Shown here piece after piece: positions 25,114 to 36,500 of a stretch of DNA of 64,000 nt. A model generated the notes under the pieces. That model made no database searches and was not told where the DNA came from. It saw only the letters and a list, made by a program, of their open reading frames with translations. The DNA is taken from assembly GCA_030141605.1 (NCBI GenBank), contig JAQGDQ010000124.1, positions 5,001 through 69,000 of the forward strand, written 5' to 3'. Positions within the stretch are counted from its first letter, which is position 1; the number at the start of each line of letters is the position of its first letter. The translations under genes were made by a program, and so were the position numbers. The DNA is from Tubiluchus corallicola. Lineage: Eukaryota > Priapulida > Priapulimorpha > Priapulimorphida > Tubiluchidae.

Positions 25114-26269
25114 TTTGTTTCCACTATTAGGAGTTACAATGATCCTGTTTTCACCAACATAAGTTATCAAGATCTTGCTCTTGCAACACAAAATGGCAGG
25201 TTTGCCACAGTTAACTATAATTAATAATGAAATAAATAAATAATAGGTAAAACAAGTGTAAGTCAGTCGAATCTGCCTAGTTATCCTGCTTTTCGCTAAG
25301 TTGCGTCTTGCCAAAAATTAGGACACTTACGTTTTTACTGACTTAAGTCCAATTCAAATCACTAACTGAGTCTCCACCATTCTTACATGTATACCAAACA
25401 AATAATATATTCAACATTTACGAGAGTTAAGTGCAATAAGCCTTGTTATAGTTCCAGCAATTAATAATGATCGTGAAATGGTCAAAGGTAGAGTGTACCA
25501 GACAACGCATTTGTGTACACTTGACAATGCCTCGCAGCCCAAGCTATTGTAATACAAACAGTTTTAACAGCTATGTAGAAGTTCATTATGTTCATTTTTT
25601 CTTGTTCCCAAGCAAGATCCAACTAGGAAATCACTCTACACACAGACTATACACAATTAAATAAAATCAATGGAAAACAACTGAAGTTACTGAACTGATG
25701 TGGTAGACAGCTTTGCTTTACACACATCACGTGACAGTTGTAGTTAAAATGCATTGCTGTGGTACATTTAACCTGTGACCTACAGCAACTGCATGTGTGC
25801 ACAGCAAACCTGTGAAAAGCTTATTGACAACAACACTCCACCTTCAGGAAATAAAAAACACAACAGCTCTAGATCATCATGGCTAAACTGGTCATGGATC
25901 AAAGTTCTCCATGTTAAGGAAGGAATAAGGCACCTATCGTGTTGGGTTCATTTTACTATTATCACTTGAAATTAGAAAAGTGCAACAAAGAAGTTCGCAA
26001 ATTACTGTCTAGAGAGCATAAAGTTAATTTATATTACCACTGTATATAAATTGTCAGGTATGGCAGCAGTCGCCATTCACTTTAAAATTGTGACTTAACT
26101 GGTGGGGTTGACACGACATTTTGTAAGCGCATCATGGTTTTCCACGATGTAAACGCATCATGGTAAGCATGCACTGCTTAAACTAATTTGAACTTCTGCA
26201 GCTTACCTAATGTTCATGCAAAAATAAAATAAAGTTTCTGTAAAAACATATTACCTTTAAATAGAGAGA

Positions 26270-26427
26270 TTACGACTGTAATTGCCAGAGTGTTTATAAA
26301 CCTTTGCAGTTTATTTTTAACAATTATTACCCATAGCGGGCAATGAATTGAGAAAGGAGATACTGAAAAATTGTGGACTAGTCAGGATTTGAACCCGAGA
26401 CCTGAGATTGAGGTAGCGCTGTTGGAT
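26270..26427 (-). repeat. Inverted partial SINE copy (left arm of a head-to-head pair)
   Basis: This segment is the inverted counterpart of the next feature. It includes the tail block (GCAGTTTATTTTTAA), the spacer with ATTACCCAT and the B-box region (reverse complement GGTTCAAATCC). Together with 26428-26697 it makes an imperfect palindrome of roughly 400 bp. Confidence 0.65.
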
Positions 26428-26697
26428 AGGGTGCTACAAGGAGGAAATATCGGGCCTGCTCTGTCATGCTGGACTAGTAGTTTCACTTGCAGTGCATGGG
26501 AGTACTAACACAAAGTCTTAGGTTCAAATCCCAACTAGTCAACAATTTTCAGCATCACCTTCCTTTCTCCAACTCGCTACCTGCAATGGGTAATAATCAT
26601 TAAAAATAAACTGCAATGGTTTATAAAAACTCTGGCAATCACAGTCATACTCTAACTAATTAATGATATTGTTAGTTGCCAGCTAATTTGAGAAAAG
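26428..26697 (+). repeat. tRNA-derived SINE copy (right arm of a head-to-head pair)
   Basis: It starts at the conserved GCTACAAGGAGGAA head, continues through GGGCCTGCTCTGTCAT and a B box GGTTCAAATCCC, and ends with ACTGCAATGGTTTATAAAA, TCTGGCAATCACAGTCAT and TTAGTTGCCAGCTAATTT. It matches the 23508-23790 copy over most of its length. It lies about 1.3 kb upstream of the CD109/TEP-like start codon. Confidence 0.7.
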
Positions 26698-27089
26698 TGT
26701 TGATACCATAACTTATTACATTTTGACAGAAATTGATACTGTGCTGCTTTTCTTCAGCTGATAAACATTGCTGGAAGAACAGCTTTTCACAATGTAAGCA
26801 CACAAGTGGGAAGTGATTGCGATTTTAAAGTAATTTTGTTAATTATTACTAAATCTTTCTAACATTTTAAAGTAATTTCACTTATATTACTAAATCTTTC
26901 TAACATTTTTCAATAGCAATAAAATAAGTTGCAAGTGCTTAGGGAATCAATGTCACAATGGATTACCTGGTGAGTGGTCTTTGTTACCTGAATTAATCAA
27001 CTATACTCAATGAGGTGCTTTCACTGTTATTTTAGACTGATTGAAACCAGCACTGAATATGCTGTTAAAAGTAAAGACCAATTGTCTTA

Positions 27090-27550
27090 GTAAAGACATG
27101 TCTTAATTAGTCAGTGTCTAAATCAATAAGTCACTGAGTTAGGCAGAAAGTTAAAACATGTAAAGTTCAACACCGACTTGTTAGTCAGTTATTCATGTCA
27201 GCTAGCCAACGATGTATTTCGATCAGTCAGCAAGATACAGACAGTTAGCATAAATACATTTTTGTTAAAATGATAAGCTACTTAACTAGTAAGTCACCTA
27301 GTTTATTAGTCAGGTTCTGTACGTTAATCAGGCAGCCAGTCCGTAGGTCAAATGATATAACATTTGACTTGCCAGCTATTCATATCATTGGAAATGCCAA
27401 GTCAGTAAGACAGTAAAGGCTTGACTGTAATGACTTTGTCAAGTAGTTAGTCAGTGAGTAATCAAACTGTTAGTCAGTTAAAGTAAATTAGATTGCGTAT
27501 TACTTTGTCACTGTGAGTAGTCACAGCCAGTCAGTCAATTATGTCAACCA
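27090..27550. repeat. GTCA-rich degenerate simple-repeat stretch
   Basis: At least fifteen GTCA/AGTCAGT occurrences, many as TTAGTCAG or CAGTCAGTCA, fall in about 460 bp, nearly all in the same orientation. This suggests a decayed (AGTC)n tract. It lies about 2-2.4 kb upstream of the CD109/TEP-like start codon. Confidence 0.45.
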
Positions 27551-28529
27551 CTTTAACTTGTTAAATGCACTGCTAATGATATTAGAAAACGGACTTGAAG
27601 CAGTCAAATGCAATTAGTATAACAGTGTTTGACACAAACTGCCAGCAAGCACGAATTTTGATGCATAAATTTCTGGAAATATGATGTAAAATTGCCAGAT
27701 CATCTTTTGTTACAAGTTACATTTTACTTAAGTTTACCATAAATACTTATCATAACGGTGTGCACGTTGTGAGGTTGGTATATCAAAACATTTATCAGCA
27801 CATAAACAGTACGGCATTCATTGTGCCCTTCGTAAATACATTTTACAATTACATGGCGGCACTTCAACTTGATAGACAACTTTAGAGAGAAAACATAAAT
27901 GTAAAACGCGAGAGAGAAAATGTGTGATAAAATGATTAACAGAGGTTTAACGAGAGAGACAACTGTGGGCAGAAAGTCTACTTATATAGGCTTCGCCTCT
28001 CGATCTACGGTAATAAGTGCAACTGTATTCAAGAACTTATTTCCATTCAGCTGGCATATACCAATAAAGTAGAAGCGCTTCATGTAAAATAACTTCACTT
28101 ACACCAAATATCACAAGAACAAAACTTATAAAACACCAATTACTATGTAATGAAAGTTATATACATGACTTGAGAAGCGATCATTTAGATTTTGGCAGAC
28201 GTTTACAAGTTACAGACGCCGCTAAGGTAAGGTAGCGCCCTCGTCGAGAAATCACGTGAACGTTTTTAGAAAAATAAACAAAGTTAATAAAATAGAAATT
28301 TATTGAAAATTTCAGGAAACAGTGACGTACTCTAATAAAGGATAGAGGCCTATGTCTACAATAGATGTTTAGATTAGCAGCAGAAGAATGAAATAAAATA
28401 GGAGTTATAGTTAAAGAGTTAACAGTTCTGATTTTATGAAAAAATGTCACTAGCTCAAGGACAGTGTTGCAAACAAGGCTTTCTGAAAAAAGCTGGAATA
28501 ATTTGATTGAATAAAGGGTGAGAGAAAGG

Positions 28530-28640
28530 GGTTTTCAATTATGGCAGAATAGGTTGTTAGAGTGCTCTACTTGTATTAGGTATAAAAAGAATAAGCCAAA
28601 GGCAATGCATGGTATTATGAAACCTGGACGAATGGTATGT
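28530..28640 (+). repeat. LINE-derived fragment, related to 60860-60970
   Basis: ATTATGGCAGAATAGGTTG followed by AGAATAAGCCAAAGG matches the stretch beginning ATTATGGCAGAATAAGTTA at about 60865. The translation (WQN then KKNKPK) resembles LINE ORF2 text, but the piece is too short to classify. Confidence 0.4.
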
Positions 28641-28949
28641 ATAATCAGAATGATTTAGAACTGTTGGTAAAAGCACTGATTGATGCACTGGAGGTCAGTG
28701 GGAATTCCTTGTATAAGTGAAGAATAAATGAAAATGACAGGAAGTGTAAATGTACTTCAGAGTTGGAAAGTTTACAGCACATTCCATTACTGTGGATACG
28801 CTCGATCTTCTTCACCACCAGTGGCGAGCAAACAGACATCAATAAAAAGTGTCTGTTTGCGAGATCAGCAACACGATCAACTTGTTTTACAAATCACACC
28901 AAATATCTCTTACGTCATTTTGTCTTACACTCGTCTTTAACTATATTTT

Positions 28950-31500
28950 TAGTTTCAACAGCTCGTTAACATACATCCTAGTCAGTAATAATTTATTTAT
29001 GTTCCAATCACTTATATCTTGCGCAGATAGGCCTAACTTGTTGATATACACAGCTTTACATTCAAGAAGATGCTTAGTAGTATCTCTGCTACCTGGCATA
29101 AAGAACATTTAAGACCCACTTGATACAGATTTTTGAAATTTGCTTTAACATCGTCATATTAAGTCTGATCGACATATATCTTTCATTTCGTCTGACCTGT
29201 ATTTTTCGACATACATTGGAAAGTTGGAAAGTTCTGTTTTTTAAAAATCTTGATTTTGTCATTGTTTCTATTTTAGTTTTAAGCTTTCTTTCTATAAATA
29301 AATGAATTTCATTCTTTGCATACTCTAAATTTGGTTATTACATTTATATATTATACTTATTCATGATGTGTTTGATTTCTGAATATTAAAATTTATTAAA
29401 GTTATTTTTTATTTGCACTTTTAGAACTTGTTTTGCCATCATCATTTGAGTTCCTTAACAAATGATAATACATTAATTTTCTATAGTCTACCCTACAAGT
29501 CATTGGCCAGGTTTTTGTTTCACTTAACATGCCCCAATATGGTATAATATCGTTTTGACATAAAATTTTTGCTAGTGCTTCTTTTTGTATGCTTTCTAAT
29601 TTATCTAATTTAGATTGGTCCAAGTATCAGCATTATTGATTATTGATGGTATTACTGTGTTTTCGTAGAGCATTAGCCGAACAGCTGTAACAGTAGTTCC
29701 AACTTTAGATTCATTACCAGTGTTCATTATTTCTAAAATCGTAAATTCCATTTTGTCTTTTCCTTTTACAAACATAAGCTGATAATTATTTTTCCTGTTA
29801 AACCAATCTCCTAAGTATTTATATTCATGAGTTCATTTAATTTGGCCAGCTTTTACATTCAATATTAGTTCTTTATTGTTTCCCATTTTTGACATGTATT
29901 TCGTTTTTTTTAAGTTGAAGGTCGTCATTTTTTTATTTTCTATCTCCCTAAAATTCTCTGCTGCTTTAATCACTGATTCAGCGGTCCCTACTGATAACAG
30001 GTCATCCACATATAACAGGGTGCCAATTTCAAAAAACGGGGCCAAACATTGTCAGTGGATGATACAGTATATCTATTATAAATTGTTCATAGTTATTCCA
30101 CACAGTGTTTGTCGTATTGGGGTGCCCTACCTTACATTTTCAGATAGTTTAATGCTTTTAGTAAATTCAATAGGTGTGTTAATTTTGGCATTAGCTTCAC
30201 AGTTGAGCTTAGAGATTAATAATGTGTTAAATTAATAAGAATTAAATCCAAATTTCCATAATTGACAAATGTAATCTTGTAGCCATAATCGGTCAAAACA
30301 CCTTTCAACATCACCAAATAATAAGTATAATTCTGTATTCACCATTTTATTATCATCTAATATGGCTGTCAATGTAAAAAGTTGATCTGATGTTCCTCTA
30401 TTTTTACGCCTTCCACACTATAAATTACTGATGTTATTGTTTAATATGTCACTGTTTCTTTTTATGTTTCCTTTCAAATAATTTGCTAATAGCTGATGTT
30501 AAGAAAAGCCCTTGTCCATTAACCAGTTCTCTGTTTGATGATTTTGATCCCCCTCCCTTGTACAGAGATTTAATCCCCATTTCTTTCCATTCATTAAGTA
30601 TGGTATTAGAATTTGTGTATATACAGTTGAACATTTTAACAAAACTATCAATTAAGTAAATTCCCACGTTCATTAACATTTCATTTTTCCAATTGTATAA
30701 ATCTTTTGATTTTCTTTTTTTAGTGGCTTGATTTCCATCTACCAATTCATTTTTGCAATTGTCTCAGAAATTATTACATAACACAATTTTTTGCAGTTGA
30801 CTTATACTTTTATTTACTATTACTTGAGTTTCAATTTCCCTTGGAGTAGTAGCATTGATTGGTTTTAGCAGGTGCTCATAATATATTTTCAAACTCTTTT
30901 AGTATTTCAGCTGGGCTTTCTATAAGAACTCCATCAGCATTTCTAATTGATACCTTATCCTCTTTCTTTTTAACTTTAATCTTTTTGTAAAATTCCCAAA
31001 AGGCATTTTGACTTTATTCCATTTTCTTGTCTAATCATCTAAACAGTTTTATTAATTTTATTAACAAATCCAAATTGTTGATATTTAAATATCATTTCGA
31101 TAATTCTTTGTTTTCGTATTTTTAACATTACGCTATTTTCCGATTTTATGTTCGATTCTTGTTTCAGTAATCGTTTAATTTTTCTTTTTTGTTTCGTTAG
31201 CAGTCTAACTACTTTCAAATTATTATTTTGTTTATCTTTCTACATATTGTAAAACATGTATTCATAATAGAACTAATTTCTGTTTGCCATTTTGTAAATT
31301 TGGATTGAATGCTATCATCTTCATTCCATATTTTGCTTAGAGCGCTTCTTTCAGTAAAGTTTTTAAACTTTAATATTTGCCTGATTTATTATAAATTTCC
31401 CTGGATCCTGCTATAAAGTTTTTTCCAGTTGATCCCAACCAAAATAGTGTTATGATCGCTATAAACACATAAGCATATAAACACTCGATGAGCATATAAT
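28950..31500 (-). pseudogene. Decayed LINE with reverse-transcriptase remnants
   Basis: Reading right to left on the minus strand, conserved non-LTR polymerase phrases appear in the correct order. These are a linker with VSIRNADGVLIESPAEILKE (about 30960-30890), NEWKEMGIKSLYKGGGSKSS and LTSAISKLFE (30449-30745), the catalytic LLYVDDLLSVGTAE (29833-30045), LDKLESIQKEALAKIL and YRKLMYYHLL (29402-29623), and DTTKHLLEC near 29060. Many stops and frameshifts separate them, and no 5' region with ORF1 or an intact endonuclease is recognised. It is a different family from the LINE in PWP2 intron 10 (YVDD rather than FADD). Confidence 0.8.
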
Positions 31501-31837
31501 CGACTGCATTAATACCATCTTCTCTCACTATCACATAATCGATGATAGATTTCTGGCTACCTTGTACTCTTGTCTACATTCCTGAACTAGCAAGCACTTT
31601 GTTTCACTGTATCTATAGCAGTGCCCTAACGAAAATGAAAGAAAAACGTTTACATGGGTATAGTGAAAAAGCGTCGCAAAATTTGTGCGTTAAATATGTT
31701 TTTCTTTTTCGGCCAATTAGCGTTTTTTTACTGCTCACCGCTCGATACAAAAAGTTTTTGAAGCGATGAAGTGAACTGAACTGAACGGTATCATAAATGA
31801 CAGCTGCGTCATAATAGCGAGAATTTATGGTAACAGC

Positions 31838-31849
31838 AAATATGGCGGC
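31838..31849 (+). promoter_or_regulatory. YY1-like site overlapping the NDUFS3 start codon
   Basis: AAATATGGCGGC fits the YY1 consensus AANATGGCGGC, with its ATG being the proposed start codon. This placement is known for many nuclear genes of mitochondrial and ribosomal proteins in animals and marks the transcription start region. Binding is inferred. Confidence 0.45.
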
Positions 31850-32645
31850 ATTATTTGGCAGAAATTTTACTTTTGCGGTCGCAAATTCACTAAAAACTCC
31901 TATTTTAAGAAATTTTTTTGCAACTTCCCGAGTGTTTACTAAACTTCAAACAACAGATGCAGCTAACAGTGAAACAAAGCCAACCGTTAGACCTGTAAAT
32001 GCAGTTCAGCAAGACAGACTAATGCAATTTGGAACTTATGTTGCCGATAACTTACCAAAGTACGTACAAAAAGTTGAAGTTACCCCTGGAGACGAATTGG
32101 AGATTATGATATGCCCAGAAGGCGTTGTGCCCGTACTGAGCTTTTTGAAGGATCATCATAATTGTCAATACTCAAACATTGCTGATATCTGTGGTGTTGA
32201 CGTACCATCAAGACAGTATCGTTTTGAAATTGTTTACCACCTTCGCTCCTTGCGATATAATTCAATCATAAGAGTAAGGACTTATACAGATGAATTCACA
32301 CCAATTGAATCCTGCTGCAGTATTTTCACTGGTGCCAATTGGTATGAAAGAGAAATATTTGACATGTTTGGAGTCTTTTTTGCTAATCATCCTGATTTGC
32401 GACGCATTTTAACAGATTATGGATTTGAAGGACATCCCTTTAGGAAAGACTTTCCACTCAGTGGTTATGTAGAAGTACGATATGATGATGAAGCAAAGCG
32501 CGTAGTAGTTGAGCCTCTGGAACTAGCTCAAGAATTTCGAAAATTTGACCTACAGAATCCATGGGAAATGTACCCTGCATTTGCTGAGCGAAACAAGAAA
32601 GGTTTACCACTCGAAAGTAACATTGCAGAACCTAAGGAAAAGTAA
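31842..32645 (+). CDS. NDUFS3: NADH dehydrogenase (ubiquinone) iron-sulfur protein 3, mitochondrial complex I 30-kDa subunit
   Basis: A single uninterrupted frame of 267 codons encodes a full-length NDUFS3 (human 264). The first 40 or so residues are rich in Arg, Ala, Phe and Ser and lack acidic residues, as a mitochondrial presequence should be. The respiratory-chain 30-kDa signature is present from about residue 168 ([20 protein letters not shown]), followed by [18 protein letters not shown]3 is a core subunit of the complex I Q module in the matrix arm. The ATG at 31842 is chosen because its context (A at -3, G at +4) and an overlapping YY1-like site are far better than those of the in-frame ATG at 31827, which would add five residues. 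The gene is convergent with PWP2, 742 bp between stop codons. It has no introns although its neighbours are intron-rich. Confidence 0.95.
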   Translation: MAALFGRNFTFAVANSLKTPILRNFFATSRVFTKLQTTDAANSETKPTVRPVNAVQQDRLMQFGTYVADNLPKYVQKVEVTPGDELEIMICPEGVVPVLSFLKDHHNCQYSNIADICGVDVPSRQYRFEIVYHLRSLRYNSIIRVRTYTDEFTPIESCCSIFTGANWYEREIFDMFGVFFANHPDLRRILTDYGFEGHPFRKDFPLSGYVEVRYDDEAKRVVVEPLELAQEFRKFDLQNPWEMYPAFAERNKKGLPLESNIAEPKEK

Positions 32646-33387
32646 GGAGAGCAAAAATTATTGCACCTAAATGCAATGTACACTGCTTTTCGAACTACTT
32701 GCACGATGAAGATTGAAGTCAGTGCAAACGAGACGGCGGATATGTAGCACACAATGACTACATATTCACATGATGTTGTTACTGTACTACTGTAGCTATA
32801 AAATTGAAAACCAATTTAAGCTACTTGTAAGCTAAATTTAAAATTTATCACTGACCACTGATCGTTGACTTTATTTATTTATAATTTTGTTACATGGAAA
32901 TTACGTAAAATCATAACGTGAAACATTGTCTGCGTTTTGTTTTTCGTATTGCTCTACTGAAATATCACTATGTAGTTTATTTCATCAGATTGGTTTTTTA
33001 TACCACTGTTCATTTCAAGAATTGAAATATGCTGTTAAAAAATTGAAAATAAGAATACCATAAAAATCTGCTATATAAACATATTGTTTCTTTCGTTCTA
33101 CTTTCTGTAGCACTACTTTCATCAAATATCATCAAACTAATACAAATTTCTTTGTTGTCTACATTCAATTTTCTCGAAGTAATTGTGGATCCATTGCAGC
33201 AAAAATAACCATATTACTGGCACTGTCTATACTGAACAACATAGATGTGCATGTTGGCCAGTTAAAATACCTAGAACTCTGCATTTAAAAATGCTTTTAT
33301 TTTTATTATTATTTGGCATTCATTTTTTAATGTACAGTACATCTATATATAAGATACAAAAATTGTGAGAAAATATCTGCTGGATTT
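32646..33387. other. Convergent 3' intergenic region between NDUFS3 and PWP2
   Basis: It holds the 3' untranslated regions of both genes. Two AATAAA hexamers on the minus strand (33296-33301, 33302-33307) lie about 85 bp past the PWP2 stop and are the likely PWP2 polyadenylation signals. On the plus strand I see only variant hexamers (for example CATAAA near 33060) for NDUFS3. Confidence 0.6.
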
Positions 33388-33547
33388 CTATAAATCTTCT
33401 TCACACGATGAATCGAATTCTTGACTAATAATGAATGTCTCACTTTCTGCACTGTCGCCACAGTTTGTATGTTCTATTTTTTGTTTCTTACTCTCGATGT
33501 CACTTTGTGCAAGCAAGAAATGAACTATACATTTATTCGCTTCACAT
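33388..33547 (-). CDS. PWP2: PWP2 last coding exon (20)
   Basis: The acceptor TTTTTCAG precedes A-TGT-GAA, which completes the split Ile codon of exon 19 (AT at 35888). It reads ICEANKCIVHFLLAQSD and then a Lys- and Glu/Asp-rich tail ending in EEDL and TAG (33390-33388). The Cys followed two residues later by a conserved Asn aligns with the vertebrate C-terminus; the tail length (53 residues) also agrees. Confidence 0.8.
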
Positions 33548-36500
33548 CTGAAAAACATAAATATCAACTGTCTTCACAGCTATGTCAGAAACACTCATTT
33601 GCTTTTTTGAAATATTTGTACCCAGTGGCGGCTCATGGTTGAAATTAGTGTGGGTGGTGCAAAATTAAAAAATTTTTAGCCATTGTTTTAATACTGTGTA
33701 AAACGAAACAAACATGTAATTATAATGTTGAAATTGTAATTTTAAACAAACTAGTTTAAACATTGATAAACTACTAAGCAAAAAACATTGTTTTCTTACG
33801 AATAGCCTAAATTGTCGCAGTTCAAGAATATGCCGACACACGGCTTTTAAGCATATGGCAACTGATAACACATACTGCAGTGAGTGACAGTACTCTTTCT
33901 ACCTAAAGTACAGCGTCTTATCTCAGACGTACTAATGGCCGCATACACACAGCAGCCGAGCTCCACGTTGCTTGGGCTGTGAGGCAAATTGTACTTCCCT
34001 CACGTATTCCGGTTTTGCACAACTATAAAAAAACAACTAAAGGAAAAGACTTATTATATTGAATATTATCGATAATAATGAGTGAAAACTGGGGGTGCTG
34101 CAGTACCACAGTACGTATACACGAGCCGCCACTGTTTGTACCACTAAATTGTGCACGTATTGTCTTCTGCACTACCTAAATCAGAGAGTAGTGTTTTGGT
34201 AATAGTTATTCACTTCTGCTTAACTCTACTTTTTCAAGAAAGCCACTGGGACAAAGACAGAGTGCTAAAGAATGCATTCAACAGTATCCAATAACAGTAA
34301 CAATAACATCTTTTTTAAGGAAGTGACAAAATTAGTCACTTAGAAACAAAGAATTTGTATAACAAAGAAAATAATAATTAATCTGAACAAAAGAGCAAGT
34401 GTGTTATATTACAGTGAAATTAAAAAGCTGGGAAAATAAAAAATAGCTGAAACGCATGAAGATATAGAATCTCAGAATAGCTAAACCTTTTACAGCAATT
34501 GTGTAACTGTACACAATAAAACCAAAAACTGCTATTTCACTCATGCATAAGAATTGAATAAAAAACGAGTCATTGAAATATACGGACGAATCACGGTAAT
34601 ACAATTGTCAAGGACCAAGGGGGTTTCGTACTATCCATTGCACAGGTTTTTACAAACTCACACTATGTATTACTTATAATATAAATAGCTATTAACAGAC
34701 ACGTAGTCTGTACATCAGTTTTCTTTAAATAAGTGAGCATAATTTAAGCTTGTTTAAGCAGCTTAACCCCCTGTTTCAGATAAGTACAAAATAAAAAAAA
34801 TATTTCAACATGTTGACAGTGCATTAGTCTAAAGCTAGGGGTTAGAAGTGCCAGAGAGTCTGCGGTATGTTGCTTTTTGCTGCTGTAATATACTGATAAA
34901 TACTGCTAATGTACAGTCTGTAATTTGATACATTATATTGTGAAGTGCCCACTTACGGTACAAAACATTACTAGACCTGCTGCTATGGTACAGTACAATT
35001 GGATATGTATAAGCGAGGCCTAGGAGCTGTTTAGTGATGGGAGGATAGTATAGGCACTTTAAACTATAAGGGCATTTTTATAAAAGTGGGAAGGCGATTT
35101 GGAAATCAGCAATTTGACGGCAAGCAATTATTTCTACATTCATTTCAATGATTAATTTAAATTATAGCAACTTTTAACATGAAAAAAACCATTAAAGTAG
35201 AAATGTGCTGTAATTAACTCACTAACATTTTATTACTTAAGGAAATCAGCAATTTTACTCTGTTTTGAGTTCTTATAATGTCGCCATTGATATTATGTGG
35301 TTGAAAATTTGGGATAATCACTGACTATAGACTAATTTAAACTATCTTTAAAGTTTAAACTAAACTATTATAAAGTATTGCGTCTGCGTCCTAAAATAAG
35401 CTCATTACATTATGATGTATAATGGGTTGTAAAAACAATCAATTAAGCTCAGTAAGCTGTGGTTACCGTGGTAACAAGTGAATAGTTTCTTGACTAAAAT
35501 CTGGCGGGTCACAGCAGAAATCGTATTATAAGTGTTTATTTACGTTAAAATTATACTGGCGGGACTTTGGGAAAACATCTTACAAAGGGATAGGGATAAG
35601 TGATTACATAAGTTTTATTATAAGCTTGGCCGGAACATAATAAAATCATTGTACTGCCGAGAGTTTCGTTATAAGCCGAATTGTATTACCGAGGTTCGAA
35701 TGTAGTATTCATAAATCTATAATGTCTTCTTGCTAGGCTTAATCGACAATCTAATTTACAACCGGATTTTTCTAAATCACTTGATTTGATCCTACAACAA
35801 AATTTTCTAAATCATTTCATTAGGAGGGGCAGAGACAAAAACCTCTCATTTGGTTTAACTCTGTCAACTAATAAAATTTGTACTTACATTTTGCTTACAT
35901 CAGCATACTTCTGTGTTATACTTTTCTGTAAGCTGGTGAGCACAGACATGATCGATGCGGATCGAGTTTTCAACCGGCTGCCATGTTTATAGAGGAGCTT
36001 CTGCACCCAGGAAAGATAGAACTGAATGTGACGAGACGATTCAATCTGCTTCGCGCAGAAAGATAGCATCTTATCCACGTATACATCCGGTAGCGACTGA
36101 GATATAAAATCAACTGGAAAATGAAGCCTCAAATACAAACTGTAAGCTATTATGAAGAAAGCGTTAGTGTGCATAGCGTTAGTATGCATACAATTACAGA
36201 CACGTGTAAACTTACAGCTTGTAGTATAATAAAAGTATTCTCCATTTCTTCAGAATAATTTGGGCAAATTAATCAACTGGCAGTTGAAAAAAGAATCTAA
36301 ATGTTTCACATGATGTGACCATTTTGAGTGTTTGATAGTAAAATATTACAAATTCACAAATACCATCGTCTGGACTCTTATAAGTTGGTTGCAAACCATT
36401 TCAGTTTTTGCCAAAAATAATGACAGAAACTTAAAGACACGATAATTATCTCATTTTGTCAAAGGAAAACAGGAAGATTTTCCCCATCCTGCTCTACCTT

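Larger units (their letters stand above)
25114..31841. other. Intergenic region between the divergent CD109/TEP-like and NDUFS3 genes
   Basis: The two genes point away from each other, so this 6.7-kb stretch holds the 5' ends of both. It contains the SINE pair (26270-26697), the GTCA-rich stretch (27090-27550), a LINE fragment on plus (about 28530-28640) and a decayed LINE on minus (28950-31500). I could not place a transcription start or TATA box for the CD109/TEP-like gene. Confidence 0.6.
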
